Below, one piece after another: positions 15,818-24,298 of a DNA stretch of 50,585 nucleotides. The number at the start of each line of letters is the position of its first letter. The stretch's first letter is position 1. The notes under the pieces were generated by a model. That model did not search any database. It was given only the letters and a program-made list of their open reading frames with translations, and was not told the DNA's origin. This stretch comes from CALBZH01 sp964538515. Its GTDB lineage: Bacteria > Desulfobacterota > Syntrophobacteria > Syntrophobacterales > Syntrophobacteraceae. Both the position numbers and the translations under genes were made by a program. The stretch is taken from contig CAZIEW010000035.1 of the NCBI GenBank assembly GCA_964538515.1, positions 1-50,585 on the forward strand, read 5' to 3'.

Positions 15818-17305
15818 GTGAAGCTGGCTTCCCCGACGTTACGCACCCGCATTTTAATGTGTGTCGTGATTTTGGTCGGCCTAACGCTTGGAGGAGCGCT
15901 GGTCACTGTCTTCGCGATCTATCGCATCCACGGTCTCCTGACCACGGTCGTAGACGGAGACGTCAGGGCCCTGGAGGTGGCTCAGGAATTGGAGTCCTCC
16001 CTCACCACCCAGAAAGGGCTCCTCACGTACTACTTCTTGGACGGTGATTCTGCTTGGGTTCGCTCCCTTCAAGAGCACAATGCCCGTTTCGAGGAGTGGC
16101 TGAAGCGGGCTCGGGAGACGGCGACCAACGGCGTTCAGCGGGAGATTTTGAACGAGATCGACGGCCGCTACATCCGTTACTGCCATGCGCGGGATGAGGT
16201 GATCGAGCGCTACGGCAAGGGCGATCGCGAGGGCGGGTTTGCGCTGCACAAGGGGCTGCGTCAACAGTTCCTGGCCATCCATGATCTGTGCGTGCGTTAC
16301 AAGGACTTGCGCAAGACCAGCATCGCGTTGGCCCGAACGGACCTGAGCAGGGAGATTCGCTCCCTGCGCCTGCTCTCTATCATGGGAATGATGGCCGCCC
16401 TATGTCTTGGCGGTCTCCTCGTTTACATCCTGATCTTTCAAGTCCTTGGACCTCTACGCCGCATGGCCCTGGAAACGGACCCCACCATCAAGGCGGGCCG
16501 CGTGGATGACGAGGTGCGGGCCATTGGGCAACGGGTGAGGAGTCTGATTGAAGACGTGGACCAGACCCAGACTGAATTGCAGCAGAGTCGCGAGCACCTG
16601 GTGCAATCCGAAAAGCTGGCCATGGTGGGAAAGCTTGCGGCCGGGGTGGCGCACAGCATTCGCAATCCCCTGACGTCGGTGAAGATGCGGCTGTTTTCGC
16701 TTGCCCGATCGCTTCAGCTGAGCCCGAGCGAGAAAGAGGACATGGATGTGATCTCAGAAGAGATTCGCCACCTGGATACCATCGTGCGCAACTTTCTTGA
16801 GTTCTCGCGACGCCCGAAGCTCAAGATCCAGAGTGTCAGCCCCTCCGATGTGGTCGATATGGCCATTCAGCTGCTGCGTCACCGGCTCGAATCCTATGGC
16901 GTGGAAGTTGAGCTTTACCGGCAGCGGCGGCTTCCGGAGATCGAGGCCGACCCGGAGCAGCTCAAGGAGGTGCTCGTCAATCTGCTCGTCAACGCCTGCG
17001 ACGCCATGGGCGAGGGAGGCAAGATCGTCATCCGGGAGGAAGAAGGGACGACGGAGCCCATGGGACACGTTGTGGTCATCCGGGTGAGCGACAACGGACC
17101 GGGAGTCCCCGAGGAAATCAAGGAAAAGATCTTCCAGCCGTTTTTCAGCACCAAGGAGGAGGGCACGGGGCTGGGGTTGAGCATCGCCGAGCGGATCATC
17201 GAGGATCACGACGGTTGTCTGAGCCTGCGGTCCAAGGAGGGGAAGGGCGCGACATTCATCATCACCCTGCCTTGCAAGGCGGAGGGCGTATGGCTTCGAT
17301 CCTGA
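15818..17305 (+). CDS. Membrane sensor histidine kinase (four-helix-bundle input)
   Basis: A 495-residue membrane kinase. TM1 is at about 11-36, then a helical periplasmic domain (37-185) of four-helix-bundle type, TM2 at about 186-209, a HAMP-like linker, HisKA with H279 and a complete HATPase domain (N box NLLVNACDAMG, G1 VSDNGPGVP, G2 GTGLGLSIAE). The residue after the phosphoacceptor is Ser (AHSIRNP), where Glu is usual (HEIRNP). The start is GTG with AAGGAGG 12 nt before it. The coding end overlaps the start of the NtrC-type regulator gene by 16 nt, so the two are a coupled two-component pair. Confidence 0.9.
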   Translation: MKLASPTLRTRILMCVVILVGLTLGGALVTVFAIYRIHGLLTTVVDGDVRALEVAQELESSLTTQKGLLTYYFLDGDSAWVRSLQEHNARFEEWLKRARETATNGVQREILNEIDGRYIRYCHARDEVIERYGKGDREGGFALHKGLRQQFLAIHDLCVRYKDLRKTSIALARTDLSREIRSLRLLSIMGMMAALCLGGLLVYILIFQVLGPLRRMALETDPTIKAGRVDDEVRAIGQRVRSLIEDVDQTQTELQQSREHLVQSEKLAMVGKLAAGVAHSIRNPLTSVKMRLFSLARSLQLSPSEKEDMDVISEEIRHLDTIVRNFLEFSRRPKLKIQSVSPSDVVDMAIQLLRHRLESYGVEVELYRQRRLPEIEADPEQLKEVLVNLLVNACDAMGEGGKIVIREEEGTTEPMGHVVVIRVSDNGPGVPEEIKEKIFQPFFSTKEEGTGLGLSIAERIIEDHDGCLSLRSKEGKGATFIITLPCKAEGVWLRS

Positions 17306-18747
17306 TCGTCGACGACGACCCCCAGCTGAGACAAAGCTTCGAGAAGCTGTTGGTCCAGGAGGGGCACACGGTTCGTGTGGCTTCGACGGCCGAGTCGGGA
17401 ATCGCCCAGATTCAGACTGGCCACTTTGAACTGCTCATCATGGATGTCCGACTGCCGGGAATGAGCGGCCTGGAGGCGTTCCAACGGATTCGCGTCCTGC
17501 AGCCGAAGCTCCCCGTCATCATTATGACAGCCTACAGCAGCACGGAGACGGCGATCGAGGCGACCAAGATGGGCGCTTTCGATTACGTTTTGAAGCCATT
17601 CGAGATTCCGGACATCCTCACCTTGATCAGCCAGGCCGTCGACGCGGGACGGTTCATGCGATCCCGCGTGGCTCTCGACAGTGATGGGACGAACGCCACG
17701 GCACCGGCACTGCTCGACGCGATCATCGGCCGGAGCAAGCCCATGCAGGACGTCTACAAGGCCATTGGGCGAGTGGCTTCGACGGACGCCACGGTCTTGA
17801 TCCGCGGGGAGTCCGGGACAGGCAAAGAGCTTGTCGCCCGTGCGATTTATCAGCACAGTCTGCGTGCCGAGAAGCCCTTCATGGTGATCAATTGCGTGGC
17901 TATTCCCGAAACGCTGCTCGAAAGCGAGCTGTTCGGTTACGAGAAAGGGGCGTTCACGGGGGCGGTCAGTCGGCGGGTGGGTCGCATTGAGCAGGCCAAC
18001 GGCGGGACCGTGCTGCTCGACGAAATCGGGGACATGCCCTTTGGGATACAGGCGAAGATCCTGAGGCTGCTTCAGGAGAAGAGCATTGAGCGACTGGGCG
18101 GGCGAGAGACGATTCCCGTCGATGTTCGGATCATCGCCGCGACGAACCGGGATCTTGAAGGGGCCCTTGCGAGCGGCCGTTTTCGCGAGGATCTCTACTA
18201 CCGGCTGAAAGTCGTGACCCTCTGGCTGCCGCCTCTGAGAGAGCGGCAAAGTGACATTCCTCTGCTCACGGACTACTTTCTGATGCGCCACGCCCGTGAG
18301 ATGGAGATCGAGAATCCTGGGATTACCGAGATGGCCAAAGCCATGCTGGCGCAGCATTCCTGGCCCGGTAACGTCCGCGAGCTCGCCAATACGCTGCAGA
18401 AGGCGCTGATCTTCAGCCGCGGCTGTCCGATTGGAGCCGACGACGTCACCCAAGCGATCGGGGAGGATCTCTTTCCCAAGAATGTCGCGGGTGCCGCATT
18501 CAGCGAGCTGATTCGGCAGTGGATTCGCAAAGGGCTCCAGACGGAAAAGGGGGACAACCTCTTTGACGGCTACATGGATCAATTTGCAGCCATCCTCATC
18601 AGCGAAGCGCTGAACCTCGCTGGGGGGAACCGATCCCGGGCCGCGCGGCTACTCGGCCTGTCGCGACCGACGCTCCTCGCCAAGATGGACAAGTACCGCC
18701 TGAAGGTGGAGACGTCCGTGTCAAGCAACGGGGATCCCCAGACCTGA
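17290..18747 (+). CDS. Sigma54-dependent response regulator (NtrC family)
   Basis: A 485-residue enhancer-binding activator with the classic layout: a receiver (phosphoacceptor D52, Lys K102), a AAA+ domain with Walker A GESGTGKE (173-180), the sigma54-contacting loop GAFTGA (220-225) and Walker B GGTVLLDEIGD, and a C-terminal Fis-type helix-turn-helix (NRSRAARLLGLSRPTLLAKM). All elements for activating sigma54-RNA polymerase are intact. It overlaps the kinase gene by 16 nt. Targets are unknown; a sigma54-like promoter lies about 560 nt downstream, ahead of the chemoreceptor gene. Confidence 0.93.
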   Translation: MASILIVDDDPQLRQSFEKLLVQEGHTVRVASTAESGIAQIQTGHFELLIMDVRLPGMSGLEAFQRIRVLQPKLPVIIMTAYSSTETAIEATKMGAFDYVLKPFEIPDILTLISQAVDAGRFMRSRVALDSDGTNATAPALLDAIIGRSKPMQDVYKAIGRVASTDATVLIRGESGTGKELVARAIYQHSLRAEKPFMVINCVAIPETLLESELFGYEKGAFTGAVSRRVGRIEQANGGTVLLDEIGDMPFGIQAKILRLLQEKSIERLGGRETIPVDVRIIAATNRDLEGALASGRFREDLYYRLKVVTLWLPPLRERQSDIPLLTDYFLMRHAREMEIENPGITEMAKAMLAQHSWPGNVRELANTLQKALIFSRGCPIGADDVTQAIGEDLFPKNVAGAAFSELIRQWIRKGLQTEKGDNLFDGYMDQFAAILISEALNLAGGNRSRAARLLGLSRPTLLAKMDKYRLKVETSVSSNGDPQT

Positions 18748-18783
18748 GCCTAACTAGAGCTCCTTGATGACGAGGGATAGGAA

Positions 18784-19287
18784 TTGGAAGGAAAACGAGT
18801 TGACGAAAGCAGGGTCATCATGGCCCAGGTGATGAACCCTCAAGACGCGAATCCCGCCGGGAACGTCCACGGCGGTGTGATCATGAAGCTCATCGATACC
18901 GCCGCCGGGACGGTTGCTGTCCGTCATGCCCGCGCCAATGTGGTGACGGCATCGATCGACCGCCTCGATTTTCATCAACCGGTCTTCATCGGGAATCTGG
19001 TGACCTTGAAAGCAAGCATGAACTACGTGGGCAGGACCTCCATGGAAGTGGGAGTCCGAGTGGAGGCCGAAAATCTCCTCACCGGCGAGGTTCGCCATAC
19101 CTCCTCGGCCTACCTGACCTTCGTTGCCCTGGATCGAGACGGGCATCCCATCGTGGTGCCGCCGCTCGCGCTGGACACGGATGAGGACATTCGGCGAAAC
19201 CGAGAAGCCAAGGCCAGGCGCGAGATGCGCATCCAGGAGAGAAGGCAGGAGAGCGTCCGGGAGCACATCCCCAAATCCGGAAATTGA
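18784..19287 (+). CDS. Acyl-CoA thioesterase (hotdog fold, YciA/BACH type)
   Basis: A 167-residue hotdog-fold thioesterase that hydrolyses acyl-CoA. The signature MNPQDANPAGNVHGG with the following helix VIMKLIDTAAG marks the active-site region, and ASIDRLDFHQPVFIG is the second conserved strand pair. The start is TTG with a GAGGGATAGGA leader; I keep it rather than the ATG at 18820 because the preceding residues ESRVIMAQ look family-conserved. The last 40 residues are charged and probably helical. It lies 36 nt after the regulator gene and may be co-transcribed with it. Confidence 0.88.
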   Translation: MEGKRVDESRVIMAQVMNPQDANPAGNVHGGVIMKLIDTAAGTVAVRHARANVVTASIDRLDFHQPVFIGNLVTLKASMNYVGRTSMEVGVRVEAENLLTGEVRHTSSAYLTFVALDRDGHPIVVPPLALDTDEDIRRNREAKARREMRIQERRQESVREHIPKSGN

Positions 19288-19621
19288 CGCGTATTTGGCA
19301 GGTTAGGCATCCTATTTGCTTAAGTGAAGTGTTTTCTGTGGGAAGCACCCAGCCGTGAGGCCGCTCGATGGCGTTCGCCGGAGCCTTTGATCTCGAGACA
19401 TGGGGAAAGCCCCAAGTACGCGATCTTTCCTGATCCTCGTGTCCCTTTGATACCCACGTTGTTTCGTGCTCGACGATTGGCTTCCGGGTGAGCATCCGTC
19501 AATGATGCTTGCTTCACGTTTCGGTGTTGGAAGGGAGATGGGGTTTGTTCGGGGTCTGTGGGGGACCCTTGCCTCTTCATGCGTTGGAATCTGCAGAATC
19601 CCGGGGGGAAGGAGAAACACC
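19288..19621. other. Intergenic leader upstream of a chemoreceptor gene
   Basis: A 334-bp stretch without a supported gene. Besides the candidate sigma54 promoter described separately, it carries a long leader before the chemoreceptor start. An open frame is continuous with the receptor but begins far upstream of the membrane segment and is not used, because AAGGAG precedes the ATG at 19622. Confidence 0.4.
19305..19320 (+). promoter_or_regulatory. Candidate sigma54 promoter (-24/-12)
   Basis: AGGCATCCTATTTGCT has GG at 19306-19307 and GC at 19318-19319 with exactly 10 nt between, matching the GG-N10-GC rule and the TTGC core of the -12 box; the -24 box is GGCAT instead of GGCAC. It lies about 300 nt upstream of the chemoreceptor ATG, and a sigma54 activator gene is just upstream. 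No activator-binding repeats were identified. Confidence 0.4.
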
Positions 19622-21259
19622 ATGCTGAATCGTTTCAAGCTGTCGACCAAGATGATGATCGTGGGGGCAGGAGGGGTTGTTTGCTTCACCGTGGTTCTCG
19701 CGTGGGTGTACCTGAGGATCGAGGACCGGATCTACCGGGACAAACAGGCGATGTTGATGAATGTGGTCGAGGTTCCTTCCAGCCTCTTGGCCGAATACGA
19801 GGCGCGCATCAAGGCGGGCGAGCTCACGGCCGAGGAGGGGCGGAAGCAGGCTGTTCTCAGGGTGAAGGGCTTGCGTTATAGCGGCCAGGAGTACTTCTGG
19901 ATCAATGACCTCGAGCCAAAGATGGTCATGCACCCGTTTAAGCCCGAGCTGGACGGAAAATCGCTTGCCGACAACGCCGATCCAACCGGGAAGCGGCTCT
20001 TCATGGAAATGGTCAGCGTCTGCAAGGCAAGCGGCGGAGGATTCGTCCGCTACATGTGGCCGAGAGGCAATGACAAGACGCCTATTCCCAAGATTTCTTA
20101 TGTTAAGCTCTTCGAGCCTTGGGGATGGGTCATCGGCTCCGGCGTTTACGTGGACGACATCGTCAAGGAGCTGAACGAGGTCCGGACCATCTTCCTGGCA
20201 GTGGTTCTGGTTCTGGCGAGCGGGGGGCTCCTCTTCTCATGGATTGTGGCAAGAGGCACGACGCTGCCAATTGGTCGGGCGATCGCCGGACTCGGTGCCA
20301 GTGCCCAGCAAATCGAGAAGGCTTCCGACCGAATGTTTTCGGCGAGCCAGGGATTGGCGGAAGGGGCTGCGGAGCAGGCAGCGGCCATTGAAGAAACATC
20401 CTCGTCCTTGGAGGAGCTTTCTTCCATGACCCGGCTCAATGCCGAGAACGCAGGACAAGCTGACCAATTGATGCAGGAGACCAGCCGAATCGTCAAGAGT
20501 GCCAATCAATCCATGCAACAGGTGACCACCTCCATGGAAGAGATTTCCCGCGCGAGCGAGGAAACGCAGAAGATCGTCAAAACCATCGATGAAATCGCTT
20601 TTCAGACCAACTTGCTGGCTTTGAACGCGGCCGTTGAAGCGGCTCGTGCCGGTGAGGCTGGAGCCGGCTTCGCAGTCGTGGCGGATGAAGTGAGGAACTT
20701 GGCCATGAGGGCGGCGGAGTCGGCCCGGAACACCGCCGTCCTGATCGAATCAACGGTGAAGAAGATCAACGCGGGAGTGGGGTTGGTCGGAAGGACCAAT
20801 GACGAGTTCCTGGAGGTGGAGTCGATGGTGACCCGCTCCGGCGGGCTTGTGCGTGAAATTGCTGCGGCCTCCAGCGAACAGGCACAAGGGATCGAAAATC
20901 TGAACCTCGCCGTCCAGCAACTGGATCGGGTGGTTCAGCAAAACGTTGCGAGTGCCGACGAGAGTGCTTCGTTATCGCAGGAGATGCGGAGCCAGATGGC
21001 CCGTATGGGAGGGCTTACTGCGGACTTGGCTCGTCTGATTGGTTTGAAGGGCCACGGAGGGGCGCCGGCGACCGACCCGTCCGAGGAGGCACGGCGTGCG
21101 GTCGTCCAGCCAGTCCGAAGAATGGAGGCGCGATCCGTTACGGTCATGGGGAAGGGGGCGCCGAGGATTCCCGGGCCGACGCGTCTGCCGAAAAGCGGGA
21201 ATCCCAGCCTTGGAGCCTCCTTGCGGACGGACAAGGAGGAAGACCGTGACGAGCCTTGA
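19622..21259 (+). CDS. Methyl-accepting chemotaxis protein with single Cache domain
   Basis: A 545-residue transmembrane chemoreceptor. TM1 is at about 11-31, a periplasmic single-Cache-type sensor spans 35-185 (marks: SGQEYFWINDLEPKMVMHP, then GGGFVRYMWP and FEPWGWVIGSGVYVDDI), and TM2 is at about 189-210. I see no clear HAMP domain before the long coiled coil. The signalling hairpin tip reads EIAFQTNLLALNAAVEAARAG, diagnostic of the family. The C-terminal 60 residues are basic and Pro-rich with no CheR-tethering pentapeptide. sCache receptors commonly bind small organic acids. The ATG at 19622 has AAGGAG upstream. Confidence 0.92.
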   Translation: MLNRFKLSTKMMIVGAGGVVCFTVVLAWVYLRIEDRIYRDKQAMLMNVVEVPSSLLAEYEARIKAGELTAEEGRKQAVLRVKGLRYSGQEYFWINDLEPKMVMHPFKPELDGKSLADNADPTGKRLFMEMVSVCKASGGGFVRYMWPRGNDKTPIPKISYVKLFEPWGWVIGSGVYVDDIVKELNEVRTIFLAVVLVLASGGLLFSWIVARGTTLPIGRAIAGLGASAQQIEKASDRMFSASQGLAEGAAEQAAAIEETSSSLEELSSMTRLNAENAGQADQLMQETSRIVKSANQSMQQVTTSMEEISRASEETQKIVKTIDEIAFQTNLLALNAAVEAARAGEAGAGFAVVADEVRNLAMRAAESARNTAVLIESTVKKINAGVGLVGRTNDEFLEVESMVTRSGGLVREIAAASSEQAQGIENLNLAVQQLDRVVQQNVASADESASLSQEMRSQMARMGGLTADLARLIGLKGHGGAPATDPSEEARRAVVQPVRRMEARSVTVMGKGAPRIPGPTRLPKSGNPSLGASLRTDKEEDRDEP

Positions 21260-21372
21260 GTCTCGGTTGCGCGAAGATCTTGTGGAAGGCTGCGCGTCGT
21301 TGCAGACCCTTGCGACTTCTGCTATGTAAAGGGGCGATTTTTGGGGGGCCAACCGTTTGCAAGGGTGAGAGA

Positions 21373-22371
21373 ATGCCGACTGCATTTGTCACGGGAGGAA
21401 CGGGGTTTGTCGGACATCATCTAGTACAGCTCCTGTTGCGCAACGGGTGGGAGGTCGTCGCACTGAGGCGCGGCGACAGTCAGAGCCCGTTCCGAGGCGA
21501 GGAGGGCGTCAGGTGGTGCGTGGGAGACATCCGCGATCGCGACTTCGTCCGGCGAGCCATGGCTGGATCGACAGCGGTGTTCCATGTGGCTGCGGACTAT
21601 CGCCTTTGGGCGAAAAACCCCGTCGACATGTACGCGACCAACGTGGCGGGAACGGGAATCGTGCTCGAAGCCGCCCTGGCAAATGGAGTCGATCGGGTGG
21701 TTTACACGAGTACGGTCGGTGCCCTTGGCACACGCAACAACGGCCTGCCGGCGGATGAGGAGACTCCGAGGTCCTTTGCCGACATGGTGGGCCATTACAA
21801 GCGCTCGAAATACCTCGCCGAGCGCAAAGCGGAAGGCTACCTGACCGCGGGACTGGACGTCGTGTTTGTTCATCCCAGTACCCCGATTGGCCCTGGCGAC
21901 TACAAGCCCACGCCTACGGGCAAGATCATCGTGGACTTTTTGTCTCAGCGGCTGCCCGCATTCGTCGACACGGGTCTCAACCTCATCCATGTCAAGGACG
22001 TGGCGGCAGGGCACTTGCTGGCTCTGGAACGGGGACGGACCGGGGAGAAGTATATTCTAGGGAATAAAAACCTCACGTTGAGCGAGATCCTCCTGATGCT
22101 GGAGGACGTCTCCGGAATCCGTGCCTCACGACGCCGTCTTCCACTTGGTCCCGTCCTGCTCGCGGCTCAAGTGAGTGAGGTGGTCTCCATGCTGACGGGG
22201 CGGGAGCCTTTGATCCCACTCGAAGGTGTGAGAATGGCCAAGAAACATATGTATTTCGATGCTTCCAAAGCCGTGCGGGACCTGGGATTGCCGCAGACGC
22301 CCGTGCGGCTCGCCCTCCGCGAGGCGGTGGACTGGTTCCGCAGCCACGGATACACCGCGTCGCGGTGCTGA
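21373..22371 (+). CDS. hpnA: Hopanoid-associated sugar epimerase HpnA
   Basis: A 332-residue extended short-chain dehydrogenase/epimerase. It has the NAD-binding start TGGTGFVG at about 7-14 and the catalytic Y-x3-K in GHYKRSKYLAE, after the strand VYTSTVGALG. The family assignment to HpnA rests on overall sequence character and on the adjacent hpnH gene, with hpnG nearby. HpnA is thought to act on the sugar-derived side chain of hopanoids, but its exact step is not established. The ATG follows AAGGGTGAGAGA. It is 24 nt upstream of hpnH and thus likely in one operon. Confidence 0.87.
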   Translation: MPTAFVTGGTGFVGHHLVQLLLRNGWEVVALRRGDSQSPFRGEEGVRWCVGDIRDRDFVRRAMAGSTAVFHVAADYRLWAKNPVDMYATNVAGTGIVLEAALANGVDRVVYTSTVGALGTRNNGLPADEETPRSFADMVGHYKRSKYLAERKAEGYLTAGLDVVFVHPSTPIGPGDYKPTPTGKIIVDFLSQRLPAFVDTGLNLIHVKDVAAGHLLALERGRTGEKYILGNKNLTLSEILLMLEDVSGIRASRRRLPLGPVLLAAQVSEVVSMLTGREPLIPLEGVRMAKKHMYFDASKAVRDLGLPQTPVRLALREAVDWFRSHGYTASRC

Positions 22372-22395
22372 TGTGTGAACAGAATCGAGGGTTGA

Positions 22396-23391
22396 ATGCG
22401 CTTTCCATTGAGTCTCTACGCTTCGATGTCGAGCTACTTGCTGAAGATGAAGATCATCGGACGGGAGCGTTTTCCGCTGGTCTTGATGCTCGAGCCCACC
22501 CACCGGTGTAACCTGGCATGCTCGGGCTGCGGGCGGATTCGGGAATATCACAGCACGATCAATCAAGAAATGAGCCTGGAGGAGTGCCTGCGGGCCGTGG
22601 ACGAGTCCGGGCCTCCCGTGATCACGATCACCGGAGGGGAACCGTTGCTCTACGGGGCGGTTGCGGAGCTGGTGGAGGAAGTCCTCCGGAGAGGCAAGCA
22701 CATCTACTTCTGTACCAACGGGCTGCTGCTTGAGGAGTCCCTGGATCGGTTCCGTCCGAGCCCACGGTTCACCTGGAACGTGCACTTCGATGGCACTGAG
22801 GCCGTTCACGACCAGATCATCTGCCGGGAAGGGGGATTCAGGAAGGCACTGGCCGGAGTACGGGCGGCCAAGGCCCTCGGGTTTCGCGTTTCGACAAACA
22901 CGACCGTCTACCGGGAAACCAACGTGGACGATCTGGAGGTGCTTTTCGGACAATTGGCAGCGGCCGGGGTTGACGGGATCCTCGTGGCACCCGGTTTCAG
23001 TTACGAGGAGGTGATCCGGGACGTCTTCATGTCGCGCCAGGAGATCATGAGCAAATTCAGGCGCATCGTCACCTGGCAGCATCGATTCCCCCTTATCAGC
23101 AATCCGCTTTATCTGGAGTTTCTGACCGGCAACCGCACGCTCCAGTGTACGCCCTGGGGCAATCCCACCCGGAATCCGCGCGGATGGAAATCGCCGTGTT
23201 ACCTGATCACGGACAGGCACTACGCCACCTTCGACCAATTGATGGCGCTTACGGATTGGGATTACTACGTTTCCGGCAAGGACCCGCGTTGTGCTCAGTG
23301 CATGGTTCACTGCGGGTTTGAGCCAACGGTCGTGCGTGAGCTCAAGGGAAAAGATCTGCTGAAGATGGTGCGCTGGAACCTCCATGCCTGA
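22396..23391 (+). CDS. hpnH: Radical SAM adenosylhopane synthase HpnH
   Basis: Adds the 5'-deoxyadenosyl group of S-adenosylmethionine to diploptene, giving adenosylhopane, the first step of extended hopanoid synthesis (known for HpnH). The 331-residue product has the radical SAM cluster motif C-x3-C-x2-C (C38, C42, C45 in HRCNLACSGCGR), the GGEPLL motif at about 76-81, and a C-terminal Cys-rich segment (DPRCAQCMVHCGFEP). The start has GAGGG at a suitable distance. It overlaps the next gene by 8 nt. No squalene-hopene cyclase gene lies in the window. Confidence 0.95.
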   Translation: MRFPLSLYASMSSYLLKMKIIGRERFPLVLMLEPTHRCNLACSGCGRIREYHSTINQEMSLEECLRAVDESGPPVITITGGEPLLYGAVAELVEEVLRRGKHIYFCTNGLLLEESLDRFRPSPRFTWNVHFDGTEAVHDQIICREGGFRKALAGVRAAKALGFRVSTNTTVYRETNVDDLEVLFGQLAAAGVDGILVAPGFSYEEVIRDVFMSRQEIMSKFRRIVTWQHRFPLISNPLYLEFLTGNRTLQCTPWGNPTRNPRGWKSPCYLITDRHYATFDQLMALTDWDYYVSGKDPRCAQCMVHCGFEPTVVRELKGKDLLKMVRWNLHA

Positions 23392-24298
23392 TTGGCTGCA
23401 GCTCTTGTGGGGAACGGTCGTCCTGCGACCTTACGTGTTCGTCTTCCTGGCCGTGTACCTGATCGCAGGGAGTGCTCACATGGGGTGGAGGCGAGCGCTC
23501 GCTTACCTTCCGGTGGGTTACGGCCTCGCATGGATCTCCGAGCTTTCGTCCATCCATCTGGGGTTTCCGTACGGGGATTATTACTACATCCCCGATACGG
23601 TCGACCGGGAGCTCTGGGTCTTGGGCGTGCCATTCATGGATTCCCTCTCCTACGTGTTTCTCTCCTACTGCAGCTACAACCTGGCTATTTTTCTTCTAAG
23701 TCCGGTGGTCTTTAGAGCCCAGAGCGTCTTCATCCTGGAAACGAGAGCCATCAGGCGATCCCCCCGCGTTTGGGCTCTGGGGGCATGTCTCTTCGTGCTG
23801 CTCGACATCATCATCGATCCCGTCGCGCTCCAGGGCTACCGCTGGTTTCTCGGCCAGATCTATGGGTATCGGCATCCGGGGGTCTATTTCGGGATTCCCA
23901 TGAGCAATTTTGGGGGATGGCTCTTGGTGGGCGTCGTGCTGGTTGGCGCGCTGCAGGTGCTCGATCGCGTGCCGTCTTTAGATCGTGGGGGGCGCGGTGC
24001 CCTGGCAAACGTCCCGTGGATTGGGTTGCTGGGACCGGCGTTGTATCTCGGGATCATGGTCTTCAATTTGGCGATCACGTTTTGGATCGGCGAGCAGCTG
24101 CTTGGCGTGACGGGCTGCCTCATTCTGGCGGTGCCGACACTCCTTGGAGCTCTCTTTTCCCATTACAAGCATCTTCATGCAACACGACGCGAACTGGAAG
24201 CCCATCTTGCGGATTTCGCGGATTCACCGGCATGGGCTCTCGAGCGCAGGGACAACCGAAACGCGCTGTTCCTGGATGATGCGCCTCAAGTCCCGTGA
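23384..24298 (+). CDS. CruF-like (carotenoid biosynthesis protein family) membrane protein
   Basis: A 304-residue polytopic membrane protein, with about seven or eight predicted hydrophobic helices, of the family that includes carotenoid 1',2'-hydratase CruF. Family-type features are ELSSIHLGFPYGDYYY in the second loop, GVPFMDSLSYVFLSY, and LLDIIIDPVALQ followed by GVYFGIPMSNFGGW, with conserved acidic and aromatic residues inside or next to helices. It overlaps hpnH by 8 nt, so it is translationally coupled to hopanoid genes; no other carotenoid gene is present. A role on a hopanoid or other isoprenoid substrate is an inference from context. Its 3' end overlaps the end of convergent hpnG by 75 nt. 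Confidence 0.85.
   Translation: MPDWLQLLWGTVVLRPYVFVFLAVYLIAGSAHMGWRRALAYLPVGYGLAWISELSSIHLGFPYGDYYYIPDTVDRELWVLGVPFMDSLSYVFLSYCSYNLAIFLLSPVVFRAQSVFILETRAIRRSPRVWALGACLFVLLDIIIDPVALQGYRWFLGQIYGYRHPGVYFGIPMSNFGGWLLVGVVLVGALQVLDRVPSLDRGGRGALANVPWIGLLGPALYLGIMVFNLAITFWIGEQLLGVTGCLILAVPTLLGALFSHYKHLHATRRELEAHLADFADSPAWALERRDNRNALFLDDAPQVP

Noticed and set aside
17206..18582. Minus-strand 458-codon frame opposite the NtrC-type regulator
   Set aside because: A shadow of a canonical sigma54 activator with all motifs intact.
22126..23385. Minus-strand 419-codon frame opposite hpnA/hpnH
   Set aside because: It mirrors well-supported genes and has no conserved motif.
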